In this document: piece after piece, positions 24,066-36,300 of the stretch
How the letters are laid out: the number at the start of each line of letters is the position of its first letter
How positions within the stretch are numbered: the stretch's first letter is position 1
Origin: Nautilus pompilius
Taxonomy: Eukaryota > Mollusca > Cephalopoda > Nautilida > Nautilidae
Assembly (NCBI GenBank): GCA_018389105.1
Contig: JACATO010000923.1
Span: 1,240,001 to 1,304,000 of the forward strand
DNA: 64,000 nt
Direction of reading: 5' to 3'
Translations under genes and position numbers: made by a program
The notes under the pieces: generated by a model
Database searches by the model: none
What the model was told of the DNA's origin: nothing
Seen by the model: only the letters and a program-made list of their open reading frames with translations

Positions 24066-27000
24066 CGACAGTGATAGGAACAGGATGGGACCTTAGTAGG
24101 CAGCAGTGATAGGAAGAGGACGGGATCTTAGTAGGGAGCAGTGATAGGAAGGGACGGGATCTTAGTAGGGAGCAGTAAGAGCAGTGCAGTGATAGGAAGA
24201 GGACGGGGTCTTAGTAGGGAGCACTGATAGGAAGAGGACGGGGTCTTAGTAGGGAGCACTGATAGGAAGAGGACGGGGTCTTAGTAGGCAGCAGTGATAG
24301 GAAGAGGACGGGATCTTAGTAGGGAGCAGTGATAGGAAGAGGACGGGATCTTAGTAGGGAGCAGTGATAGGAAGAGGACGGATTCTTAGTAGGGAGCAGT
24401 GATAGGAAGAGGACGGGATCTTAGTAGGAAGCAGTGATAGGAAGAGGACGAGATTATAATAGGGAGCAGTGATAGGGGATCTTAGTAGAGAGCAGTGATA
24501 GGAAGAGGACGGGATCTTAGTAGGGGGCAGTGATAGGAATGGGAGCAGTGATAGGAAGAGGACGAGATTATAATAGGGAGCAGTGATAGGAAGAGGACGG
24601 GATCTTAGTAGGGAGCAGTGATAGTAAGAGGACGAGATTATAATAGGGAGCAGTGATAGGAAGAGGACGGGATCTTAGTAATGGGAGCAGTGATAGGAAG
24701 AGGACGGGATCTTAGTAATGGGAGCAGTGATAGGAAGAGGACGGGATCGTCTTAGTAATGGGAGCAGTGATAGGAAGAGGACGGGGTCGCCTTAGTAATG
24801 GGAGCAGTGATAGGAAGAGGACGGGATCTTAGTAAGGGAGCAGTGATAGGAAGAGGACGGGGTCGTCTTAGTAATGGGAGCAGTGATAGGAAGAGGACGG
24901 GGTCGTCTTAGTAATGGGAGCAGTGATAGGAAGAGGACGGGGTCGTCTTAGTAATGGGAGCAGTGATAGGAAGAGGACGGGGTCGTCTTAGTAATGGGAG
25001 CAGTGATAGGAAGAGGACGGGGTCGTCTTAGTAATGGGAGCAGTGATAGGAAGAGGACGGGGTCGTCTTAGTAATGGGAGCAGTGATAGGAAGAGGACGG
25101 GGTCGTCTTAGTAATGGAGCAGTGATCAGTGATAGGAAGAGGACGGGGTCGTCTCTAGTAATGGAGCAGTGATAGGAAGAGGAGGGGTCGTCTTAGTAAT
25201 GGGAGCAGTGATAGGAAGAGGACGGGTCGTCTTAGTAATGGGAGCAGTGATAGGAAGAGGACGGGGTCGTCTTAGTAATGGGGAGCAGGTGATAGGAAGA
25301 GGACGGGGTCGTCTTAGTAATGGGAGCAGTGATAGGAAGAGGACGGGTCGTCTTAGTAATGGGAGCAGTGATAGGAAGAGGACGGGGTCGTCTTAGTAAT
25401 GGGAGCAGTGATAGGAAGAGGACGGGGTCGTCTTAGTAATGGGAGCAGTGATAGGAAGAGGACGGGGTCTTAATATGGGAGCAGTGATAGGAAGAGGACG
25501 GGATCGTCTTAGTAAGGGAGCAGTGATAGGATAGAAGGGACGGGGTCGTCTTAGTAATGGGAGCAGTGATAGGAAGAGGACGGGGTCGTCTAGTAGGAGC
25601 AGAGCAGTGATAGGAAGAGGACGGGATCTTAGTAATGGGGAGCAGTGATAGGAAGAGGACGGGGCGTCTTAGTAATGGGAGCAGTGATAGGAAGACGACG
25701 GGGTCGTCTTAGTAATGGGAGCAGTGATAGGAAGAGGACGGGTCGGTCGTCTTAGTAATGGGAGCAGTGATAGGAAGAGGACGGGTCTTAGTAATGGGAG
25801 CAGTGATAGGAAGAGGACGGGATCTTAGTAGGGAGCAGTGATAGGAAGAGGACGGGGTCGTAATAATGGGAGCAGTGATAGGAAGAGGACGGGGTCTTAG
25901 TAATGGGAGCAGTGATAGGAAGAGGACGGGGTCGTCTTAGTAATGGGAGCAGTGATAGGAAGAGGACGGGGTCGTCTTAGTAATGGGAGCAGTGATAGGA
26001 AGAGGACGGGGTCGTCTTAGTAATGGGAGCAGTGATAGGAAGAGGACGGGATCTTAGTAGGGAGCAGTGATAGGAAGAGGACGGGATCTTAGTAGGGAGC
26101 AGTGATAGGAAGAGGACGGGATCTTAGTAATGGGAGCAGTGATAGGAAGAGGACGGGGTCTTAGTAATGGGAGCAGTGATAGGAAGAGGACGGGGTCGTC
26201 TTAGTAATGGGAGCAGTGATAGGAAGAGGACGGGGTCGTCTTAGTAATGGGAGCAGTGATAGGAAGAGGACGGGGTCGTCTTAGTAATGGAGCAGTGATA
26301 GGAAGAGGACGGGTTCGTCTTGTAATGGGAGCAGTGATAGGAAGAGGACGGGGTCGTCTTAGTAATGGGAGCAGTGATAGGAAGAGGACGGGGTCTTAGT
26401 AATGGGAGCAGTGATAGGAAGAGGACGGGGTCGTCTTAGTAATGGGAGCAGTGATAGGAAGAGGACGGGGTCGTCTTAGTAATGGGAGCAGTGATAGGAA
26501 GAGGACGGGGTCTTAGTAATGGGAGCAGTGATAGGAAGAGGACGGGGGTCTTAGTAATGGGAGCAGTGATAGGAAGAGGACGGGGGTCTTAGTATGGGAG
26601 CAGTGATAGGAAGAGGACGGGGTCTTAGTAATGGGAGCAGTGATAGGAAGAGGACGGGGTCTTAGTAATGGGAGCAGTGATAGGAAGAGGACGGGATCTT
26701 AGTAATGGGAGCAGTGATAGGAAGAGGACGGGGTCTTAGTAATGGGAGCAGTGATAGGAAGAGGACGGGGTCTTAGTAATGGGAGCATGAGCAGTGATAG
26801 GAGAGACGGGGTCTTAGTAATGGGAGCAGTGATAGGAAGAGGACGGGTCTTAGTAATGGGAGCAGTGATAGGAAGAGGACGGGGTCTTAGTAATGGGAGC
26901 AGTGATAGGAAGAGGACGGGATCTTAGTAATGGGAGCAGTGATAGGAAGAGGACGGGATCTCAGTAATGGGAGCAGTGATAGGAAGAGGACGGGATCTCA

Positions 27001-30000
27001 GTAATGGGAGCAGTGATAGGAAGAGGACGGGATCTTAGTAATGGGAGCAGTGATAGGAAGAGGACGGGGTCATAGTAATGGGAGCAGTGATAGGAAGGAA
27101 GAGGACGGGGTCTTAGTAATGGGAGCAGTGATAGGAAGAGGACGGGATCTTAGTAATGGGAGCAGTGATAGGAAGAGGACGGGGTCTTAGTAATGGGAGC
27201 AGTGATAGGAAGAGGACGGGATCGTCTTAGTAATGGGAGCAGTGATAGGAAGAGGACGGGGGTCTTAGTAATGGGAGAGCAGTGATAGGAAGAGGACGGG
27301 GTCTTAGTAATGGGAGCAGTGATAGGAAGAGGACGGGATCTTAGTAATGGGAGCAGTGATAGGAAGAGGACGGGATCTTAGTAATGGGAGCAGTGATAGG
27401 AAGAGGACGGGATCTTAGTAATGGGAGCAGTGATAGGAAGAGGACGGGGTCATCTTAGTAATGGGAGCAGTGATAGGAAGAGGACGGGATCTTAGTAATG
27501 GGAGCAGTGATAGGAAGGAAGAGGGGGATCTTAGTAATGGGAGCAGTGATAGGAAGAGGACGGGGTCATCTAGTAGGGAGCAGTGATAGGAAGAGGACGG
27601 GGTCTTAGTAATGGGAGCAATGATAGGAAGAGGACGGGGTCTTAGTAATGGGAGCAGTGATAGTGATAGGAAGAGGACGGGGTTAGTAATGGGAGCAGTG
27701 ATAGGAAGAGGACGGGGTCTTAGTAATGGGAGCAGTGATAGGAAGAGGACAGGGTCGTCTTAGTAATGGGAGCAGTGATAGGAAGAGGACGGGTCGTCTT
27801 AGTAATGGGAGCAGTGATAGGAAGAGGACGGGGTCTTAGTAATGGGAGCAGTGATAGGAAGAGGACGGGGTCATAGTAATGGGAGCAGTGATAGGAAGAG
27901 GACGGGGTCGTCTTAGTAATGGGAGCAGTGATAGGAAGAGGACGGGGTCGTCTTAGTAATGGGAGCAGTGATAGGAAGAGGACGGGGTCATAGTAATGGG
28001 AGCAGTGATAGGAAGAGGACGGGGTCTTAGTAATGGGAGCAGTGATAGGAAGAGGACGGGATCGTCTTAGTAATGGGAGCAGTGATAGGAAGAGGACGGG
28101 ATCGTCTTAGTAATGGGAGCAGTGATAGGAAGAGGACGGGATCGTCTTAGTAATGGGAGCAGTGATAGGAAGAGGACGGGATCGTCTTAGTAATGGGAGC
28201 AGTGATAGGAAGAGGACAGGGTCTTAGTAATGGGAGCAGTGATAGGAAGAGAACGGGATCTTAGTAATGGGAGCAGTGATAGGAAGAGGACGGGGTCGTC
28301 TTAGTAATGGGAGCAGTGATAGGAAGAGGACGGGGTCGTCTTAGTAATGGGAGCAGTGATAGGAAGAGGACGGGGTCGTCTTAGTAATGGGAGCAGTGAT
28401 AGGAAGAGGACGGGGTCTTAGTAATGGGAGCAGTGATAGGAAGAGGACGGGATCTTAGTAGGGAGCAGTGATAGGAAGAGGACGGGGTCGTAATAAAGGG
28501 AGCAGTGATAGGAAGAGGACAGGGTCGTCTTAGTAATGGGAGCAGTGATAGGAAGAGGACAGGTTCGTCTTAGTAATGGGAGCAGTGATAGGAAGAGGAC
28601 GGGATCTTAGTAGGGAGCAGTGATAGGAAGAGGACGGGGTCTTAGTAATGGGAGCAGTGATAGGAAGAGGACGGGGTCTTAATAATGGGAGCAGTGATAG
28701 GAAGAGGACGGGATCTTAGTAGGGAGCAGTGATAGGAAGAGGAATGGTCGTAATAATGGGAGCAGTGATAGGAAGAGGACGGGATCTTAGTAATGGGAGC
28801 AGTGATAGGAAGAGGACGGGGTCATCTTAGTAATGGGAGCAGTGATAGGAAGAGGACGGGGTCTTAGTAATGGGAGCAGTGATAGGAAGAGGACGGGGTC
28901 TTAGTAATGGGAGCAGTGATAGGAAGAGGACGGGTCGGGTCTAAGTAATGGGAGCAGTGATAGGAAGAGGACGGGGTCTTAGTAATGGGAGCAGTGATAG
29001 GAAGAGGACGGGGTCTTAGTAATGGGAGCAGTGATAGGAAGAGGACGGGGTCTTAGTAATGGGAGCAGTGATAGGAAGAGGACGGGGTCGTAATAATGGG
29101 AGCAGTGATAGGAAGAGGACGGGGTCGTAGTAATGGGAGCAGTGATAGGAAGAGGACGGGGTCTTAGTAATGGGAGCAGTGATAGGAAGAGGACGGGGTC
29201 TTAGTAATGGGAGCAGTGATAGGAAGAGGACGGGGTCTTAGTAATGGGAGCAGTGATAGGAAGAGGACGGGGGGTCTTCTTAGTAATGGGGAGCAGAGTG
29301 ATAGGAAGAGGACGGGGGTCTTAGTAATGGGGCAGTGATAGGAAGAGGACGGGGTCTTAGTAATGGGAGCAGTGATAGGAGAGGACGGGGTCTTAGTAAT
29401 GGGAGCAGTGATAGGAAGAGGACGGGGTCTTAGTAATGGGAGCAGTGATAGGAAGAGGACGGGGACTTAGGACTATGTGAGAGGAAGAGGACGGGTCTTA
29501 GTAGGGAGCAGTGGGGAAGAGGACGGGGCTTAGTAGTGGGAGCAGTGATAGGAAGAGGACGGGTCGTTAGTAGGAGCAGTGATAGGAAGAGGACGGGGGT
29601 CTTAGTAATGGGAGCAGTGATAGGAAGAGGACGGGGTCGTAGTAATGGGAGCAGTGATAGGAAGAGGACGGGGGGGTCTTAGTAATGGGAGCAGTGATAG
29701 GAAGAGGACGGGGTCTTAGTAATGGGAGCAGTGATAGGAAGAGGACGGGGTCTTAGTAATGGGAGCAGTGATAGGAAGAGGACGGGATCTTAGTAGGGAG
29801 CAGTGATAGGAAGAGGACGGGGTTAGTAATGGGAGCAGTGATAGGAAGAGGACGGGGTCTTAGTAATGGGAGCAGTGATAGGAAGAGGACGGGGTCGTCT
29901 TAGTAATGGGAGCAGTGATAGGAAGAGGACGGGGTCTTAGTAATGGGAGCAGTGATAGGAAGAGGACGGGGTCGTCTTAGTAATGGGAGCAGTGATAGGA

Positions 30001-32830
30001 AGAGGACGGGGTCTTAGTAATGGGAGCAGTGATAGGAAGAGGACGGGGTCTTAGTAATGGGAGCAGTGATAGGAAGAGGACGGGGTCTTAGTAATGGGAG
30101 CAGTGATAGGAAGAGGACGGGGTCTTAGTAATGGGAGCAGTGATAGGAAGAGGAACGGGGATCTTAGTAATGGGAGCAGTGATAGGAAGAGGACGGGATT
30201 AGTATGGGAGCAGTGATAGCAAGAGACTTAGGTGGGAGCGGTTATAGAGGACGGGATCTTAGTAATGGGAGCAGTGATAGGAAGAGGACGGGATCTTAGT
30301 AATGGGAGCAGTGATAGGAAGAGGACGGGATCTTAGTAATGGGAGCAGTGATAGGAAGAGGACGGGGTCGTCTTAGTAATGGGAGCACTGATAGGAAGAG
30401 GACGGGGTCGTCTTAGTAATGGGAGCAGTGATAGGAAGAGGACGGGATCTTAGTAGGGAGCAGTGATAGGAAGAGGACGGGGTCTTAGTAGGGAGCAGTG
30501 ATAGGAAGAGGACGGGGTCTTAGTAATGGGAGCAGTGATAGGAAGAGGACAGGGTCGTCTTAGTAATGGGAGCAGTGATAGGAAGAGGACAGGGTCGTCT
30601 TAGTAATGGGAGCAGTGATAGGAAGAGGACGGGATCTTAGTAGGGAGCAGTAATAGGAAGAGAACGGGGTCTTAGTAATGGGAGCAGTAATAGGAAGAGA
30701 ACGGGGTCTTAGTAATGGGAGCAGTGATAGGAAGAGGACGGGGGTCTTAGTAATGGGAGCAGTGATAGGAAGAGGACGGGGTCTTAGTAATGGGAGCAGT
30801 GATAGGAAGAGGACGGGGTCTTAGTAATGGGAGCAGTGATAGGAAGAGGACGGGGTCGTCTTAGTAATGGGAGCAGTGATAGGAAGAGGACGGGGTCGTC
30901 TTAGTAATGGGAGAGCAGTGATAGGAAGAGGACGGGGTCGTCTTAGTAATGGGAGCAGTGATAGGAAGAGGACGGGGTCGTCTTAGTAATGGAGCAGTGA
31001 TAGGAAGAGGACGGGGTCGTCTTAGTAATGGGAGCAGTGATAGGAAGAGGACGGGGTCATAGTAATGGGAGCAGTGATAGGAAGAGGACGGGGTCGTCTT
31101 AGTAATGGGAGCAGTGATAGGAAGAGGACGGGGTCATAGTAATGGGAGCAGTGATAGGAAGAGGACGGGGTCTTAGTAATGGAGCAGTGATAGGAAGAGG
31201 ACGGGGTCGTAATAATGGGAGCAGTGATAGAAAGAGGACGGGGTCGTAATAATGGGAGCAGTGATAGAAAGAGGACGGGGTCGTAATAATGGGAGCAGTG
31301 ATAGGAAGAGGACGGGGTCGTAATAATGGGAGCAGTGATAGGAAGAGGACGGGGTCGTAATAATGGGAGCAGTGATAGGAAGAGGATGGGGTCTTAGTAA
31401 TGGGAGCAGTGATAGGAGAGGACGGGGACTTCGTAGGGAGCAGTGATAGGAAGCGGACGGGGTCTTAGTAATGGGCGCAGTGATAGGAAGAGGACGGGGA
31501 CTTAGTAGGGAGCAGTGATAGGAAGAGGACGGGTCTCTAGTAATGGGAGCAGTGATAGGAAGAGGACGGGGTCGTAATAATGGGAGCAGTGATAGGAAGA
31601 GGAAGGGGGTCTTAGTAATGGGAGCAGTGATAGGAAGCGGACGGGGTCGTAATAATGGGAGCAGTGTAGGAAGAGGACGGGGTTTAGTAATGGGAGCAGT
31701 GATAGGAAGAGGACGGGGACTTAGTAGGGAGCAGTGATAGGAAGAGGACGGGGTCTTAGTAATGGGAGCAGTGACAGGAAGAGGACGGGGTCTTAGTAAT
31801 GGGACAGCGTGATAGGAAGAGGACGGGGACTTAGTAGGGAGCAGTGATAGGAAGAGGACGCGGGTCTTAGTAATGGGAGCAGAGAGTGACAGGAAGAGGA
31901 CGGGGTCTTAGTAATGGGAGCAGTGACAGGAAGAGGACGGGGTCTTAGTAATGGGAGCAGTGACAGGAAGAGGACGGGGTCTTAGTAATGGGAGCAGTGA
32001 TAGGAAGAGGACGGGGACTTAGTAGGGAGCAGTGATAGGAAGAGGACGGGGTCTTAGTAATGGGAGCAGTGATAGGAAGAGGACGGGGTCGTAATAATGG
32101 GAGCAGTGATAGGAAGAGGACGGGGTCTTAGTAATGGGAGCAGTGACAGGAAGAGGACGGGGTCTTAGTAATGGGAGCAGTGATAGGAAGAGGACGGGGT
32201 CTTAGTAATGGGAGCAGTGATAGGAAGAGGATGGGGTCTTAGTAATGGGAGCAGTGATAGGAAGAGGACGGGGTCTTAGTAATGGGAGCAGTGACAGGAA
32301 GAGGACGGGGTCTTAGTAATGGGAGCAGTGATAGGAAGAGGACGGGGACTTAGTAGGGAGCAGTGATAGGAAGAGGACGGGGTCTTAGTAATGGGAGCAG
32401 TGACAGGAAGAGGACGGGGTCTTAGTAATGGGAGCAGTGACAGGAAGAGGACGGGGTCTTAGTAAGGGAGCAGTGACAGGAAGAGGACGGGGTCTTAGTA
32501 ATGGGAGCAGTGATAGGAAGAGGACAGGGGGTCTTAGTAATGGGAGCAGTGATAGGAAGAGGACGGGGACTTAGTAGGGAGCAGTGATAGGAAGAGGACG
32601 GGGTCTTAGTAATGGGAGCAGTGACAGGAGAGGAAGGACGGTCTTAGTAATGGAAGCAGTGATAGGAGGAGGAGGGTTATGGTAGTCTTAGTAATGGGAG
32701 CAGTGATAGGAGAGGGACGGGGTAGTCTTAGTAATGGGAGCAGTGATAGGAAGAGGACGGGGTCCTAGTAATGGGAGCAGTAATGGTAGCAGTGATAGGA
32801 AGAGGACGGTGTTAGGAGTAATGGAAGCTG
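24066..32830. repeat. Large G-rich minisatellite, units of 35, 37 and 40 bp
   Basis: About 8.8 kb of head-to-tail repeats with the core GGGAGCAGTGATAGGAAGAG followed by GACGGGG. Three main lengths occur. The 35-bp form has GATCTTAGTAGGG. The 37-bp form has GTCTTAGTAATGGG or GTCGTAATAATGGG. The 40-bp form has GTCGTCTTAGTAATGGG. The plus strand is purine- and G-rich. The 35-bp type dominates the left edge (24100-24700), 40-bp types come in blocks (for example 24840-25110, 25900-26050, 28260-28410, 30840-31030), and units with GTGACAGG instead of GTGATAGG are concentrated at 31760-32640. Both edges are degenerate. The many small open frames inside are repeat artefacts. No spacer-repeat structure of CRISPR type is present. 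Confidence 0.97.
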
Positions 32831-32959
32831 TAGCTATCACCTGTACACTACACAAATTAAATTGTAACTCTGTGACGCATTACTTACGTGAAACAGAACT
32901 CAATGTCCTGGCAAATGGTACAACTCTGGACAGCATTTTTATTTTTTGTTAGAGAAAAA

Positions 32960-33304
32960 CTCTACGTCTCGCAAACTTTCAGGAGGTCAAAGTACGCGAG
33001 TGACCCGGCCGTCCTTCTCTCTCTCGGCGATCCGCACACATAAACGTCGTGGGTCTCAGGCGCCGATTGGTCAGAATTCGAAGAAATTAAATTTAAAATA
33101 TAAATATAAATTTTCAAGTTATTTAATGTCGCAGACGTCGTGGGATGTGGTTTTGTCTGTAAAAGATGTCCATGGGTTCTGAAAGACAAAAAAAACAACA
33201 ACAATAGTTGCCGGAATTTGCTGCGTGTCTGTACTGGAAACCAGACGACAGCTTGGCGCCTTCCTGTTTGCTAGGGAGAAATTCCGTTCCCCTTCGTTAA
33301 GTCG
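32960..33304 (+). promoter_or_regulatory. Putative VPS36 promoter, CpG-containing, with inverted CCAAT box
   Basis: GC-richer block directly upstream of the VPS36 start codon, with many CG dinucleotides (GACCCGGCCGTCC, CTCGGCGATCCG, AAACGTCGTGGG, AGGCGCCGATTGG). ATTGG at 33066-33070 is an inverted CCAAT box. No TATA box is obvious. It starts about 130 bp after the minisatellite ends. It might also serve a minus-strand transcript, because the upstream exon of the COX7B-like gene has not been found, but that is speculation. Confidence 0.5.
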
Positions 33305-36300
33305 ATGGATCGGTTTGAGTGGACTGATGGGCAGTTACTTCCAGAGGAGGAGTTCGTGATCCAGCAGTCTGGCGTAGCTCTGTACGATGGGCAGGAGAAA
33401 GTACGGGGCAGACTTTTCTGGAAACTTACACCGATCCGGACGCTGGTGGTTCGGCCGCCGCCGAGTTATTACCCGTAATAAGGGGGCTGGCCCTTAGCCG
33501 TTCTCCGGCAGTAGGGTGCCCCACCATGGAGGGAATGGTCCAGGGTTAGGGTTAAGGATGGATCTGGCAGGGAATTAACGCTCACGGCGATCTGCCGACG
33601 CCACCCGCTTCCCTGCAGACTGCACCGTATCAGTGTTACATAAGGGCCTGACCAAAATTGGCTTGCCTCCCAGACCCCTGTATCCGCTGAAGATCCGTTT
33701 CCGGTCCCTTAGGGGGTTTTGAGTATCTTGAAATGGTGACGGCCTACCAGAGAGGGGCCTGTACTGCTGCAGCAGTCAGGGTGGTGACTAGGTGACGGCC
33801 TACCAGAGAGGGGCCTGTACTGCTGCAGCAGTCAGGGTGGTGACTAGGTGACGGCCTACCAGAGAAGGGCCTGTACTGCTGCAGCAGTCAGGGTGGTGAC
33901 TAGGTGACGGCCTACCAGAGAAGGGCCTGTACTGCTGCAGCAGTCAGGGTGGTGACTAGGTGACGGCCTACCAGAGAAGGGCCTGTACTGCTGCAGCAGT
34001 CAGGGTGGTGACTAGGTGACGGCCTACCAGAGAAGGGCCTGTACTGCTGCAGCAGTCAGGGTGGTGACTAGGTGACGGCCTACCAGAGAAGGGCCTGTAC
34101 TGCTGCAGCAGTCAGGGTGGTGACTAGGTGACAGCCTACCAGAGAGGGGCCTGTACTGCTGCAGCAGTCAGGGTGGTGACTAGGTGACAGCATGATTTCG
34201 ACCAGTATGGGGCCGTGCTTCTCTATGGCGTGATGGCCTCCTCCTCCTCCTGCCTTGCTAGTCTGAGTTTGTTTTCTGGTCATGGAGTGTGCTGGTGGTT
34301 GCAGGGGATCTATGCTGATTTCACACCAGACCCTTGTTTACACCTATCAATAATTTGTCCATACTTTCAAGCCTAAATTCTAACTGCCTCTCTACATGAC
34401 ACATTTGCTTTTAATGCATACAAAAGGGAGTGAAAAACCTGGCCACTTTGTTGTTTTAATTTGTCAGTCAACTTCATTTGAGATTTACTGTGATTTATCA
34501 TATGCTAGAGAATACATCATTGAGTTTGCAAATTTGTTTCAATTTATTTCAGTTAATGCTTTTTTACTGATACCAAATGTATGTGCTGACAAATTTAATT
34601 CTAATTTTTATTAACTTAATTTTTGACTCTTTTTTTTTTTTCCCCTTTGACCTATAGACCTCTTTTGAGAATGGACTGTTATCGTTATCAAGTCACAGAC
34701 TTCTTTGGCGAGCTTACAGAAATAACGTAAGTGTGTAAATTTTGTTAATATTTACAATACATGCAAGTGAAATTGTGAAAGCCATTCATTTATCCGATCC
34801 AAGCTCATGCTTACTGCATTTTGAAATAAAGTATGAGTTTGGATAAATATGGTTTTAATTTTGCTTTTCTATTTACTCCTCCTCTTTGTCTCTGCAATTT
34901 GAGATAAATGTTTAGGTATCATTTTCACCCAGTCATAATACTTTAGTGCTTAATTTAGCATCACAAGTAATTAAATGTTGCTGGTGATAAAATTAAAAAA
35001 AATTAAATTTATTAATTTCATTGCAGATTAATTTTTCTTTTAAAAAAAAAGAAAACTAACTTTGGTGTTTTTCATTAATATACTTCAGGTTAATCTTACA
35101 TTATCATTTCGTTTTTATATAACAACATTGTTAAGTTGTTGTGTACAGTCTTATAAATAAAGTTCAGATTAGTGTGGAAATACTCATTGAAAAATGAGTA
35201 ATTAAATTGTTAAGAATGACCTCTGGCTAAATGTATGTACATTTTTAAAAACCGAATTTTGTCATTCTTAAAAGTACAAAGTCTGGATCGGTTTTGAATC
35301 GTCGTTTCAGAGCTGTGTGATAGCAATGCCGTTGTCTCTTGTTGTGTATATAGAAGAACAAGCATCAGGATTCTCTAAAAGGTAAATAATTGATAAGTAA
35401 AATATCAACAGTAATTTAACAGATGCCATGGATAATTATTGTGTGAAACTTTCTTAAAAAAAAAATTGGTGAATTTTTGTTTGGCATCTAAATGAAAGGA
35501 CATTTATAGTTGGGTTGCAATTGAGTATAAATTCCAGAACAACATTGTTGAGCCTACAGTAAATGCTTGGTTGTACAATTTTTGACATTAAAAGAAATTA
35601 GTTTAATAAAATTACCAAAATATTTTTTTTGTAGTGCGAAGATTATTGTACACCTTCATCTTGCATCACTAGATAAATCTGCTGGCCCTGTAGCAAATAG
35701 TTCCAACACATACATTCGTGTGTCATTTCGACAGGCTGGCCAACCTGAGGTTAGTAGCTATTTTTTAATGAACACATTTAAAAAGGACCTTGTCAAATTT
35801 TTCTTTTAGAAGCTTTGTAAAAAAAAAAACAGTCTCTTTATTTGCCTCAATAATTAACAAAAGAGTATATTGTATGAGATGTAAACCATTTTTTTAAAAG
35901 ATTGAAATGTATTTTAAAGTTTTTAAAAATATTTTGAAAGTGTTTAGAAGCACCACAGCAGCAGAAAAATCTACTTGATGCATTTGTCATTTGTTGATAC
36001 AATTTTTTTCTAAATTTTTGACTGCTAAAAATTGTGAAGAGAAGACTATTACAAAAAAAAAAACCAAAAAAACTTCTAATTGGCAGAGAATATTTCCAGT
36101 TAGTAACTAATCAAACAATTTCATGTTATCAGAAAACAGATTCATGTAGGATGACATATGACAATTCTCATGATATTGTTTTTAATTGCTTTATTTGATT
36201 GGATATGAAATTAATTTTTTAAAAAAAGATTCTCTGTTGTACCAGTTTTTCAAACATTTAAAAGAAGTATTGGCAAACAAGAGATGGGAAAAACAAATTC

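Noticed and set aside
25169-25396. Arg/Gly/Ser-rich open frames inside the large minisatellite (also at 26742-26927, 31543-31737 and 32734-32952)
   Set aside because: They arise from translating a short tandem repeat, change frame with each unit-length variant, and have no conserved start or neighbouring splice sites.
24066-32830. CRISPR-like array
   Set aside because: Repeats are head to tail with no unique spacers, and the DNA is eukaryotic.
35567-35809. 80-codon open frame read as an independent gene
   Set aside because: It is VPS36 exon 4 (35635-35749) extended into intron sequence on both sides.
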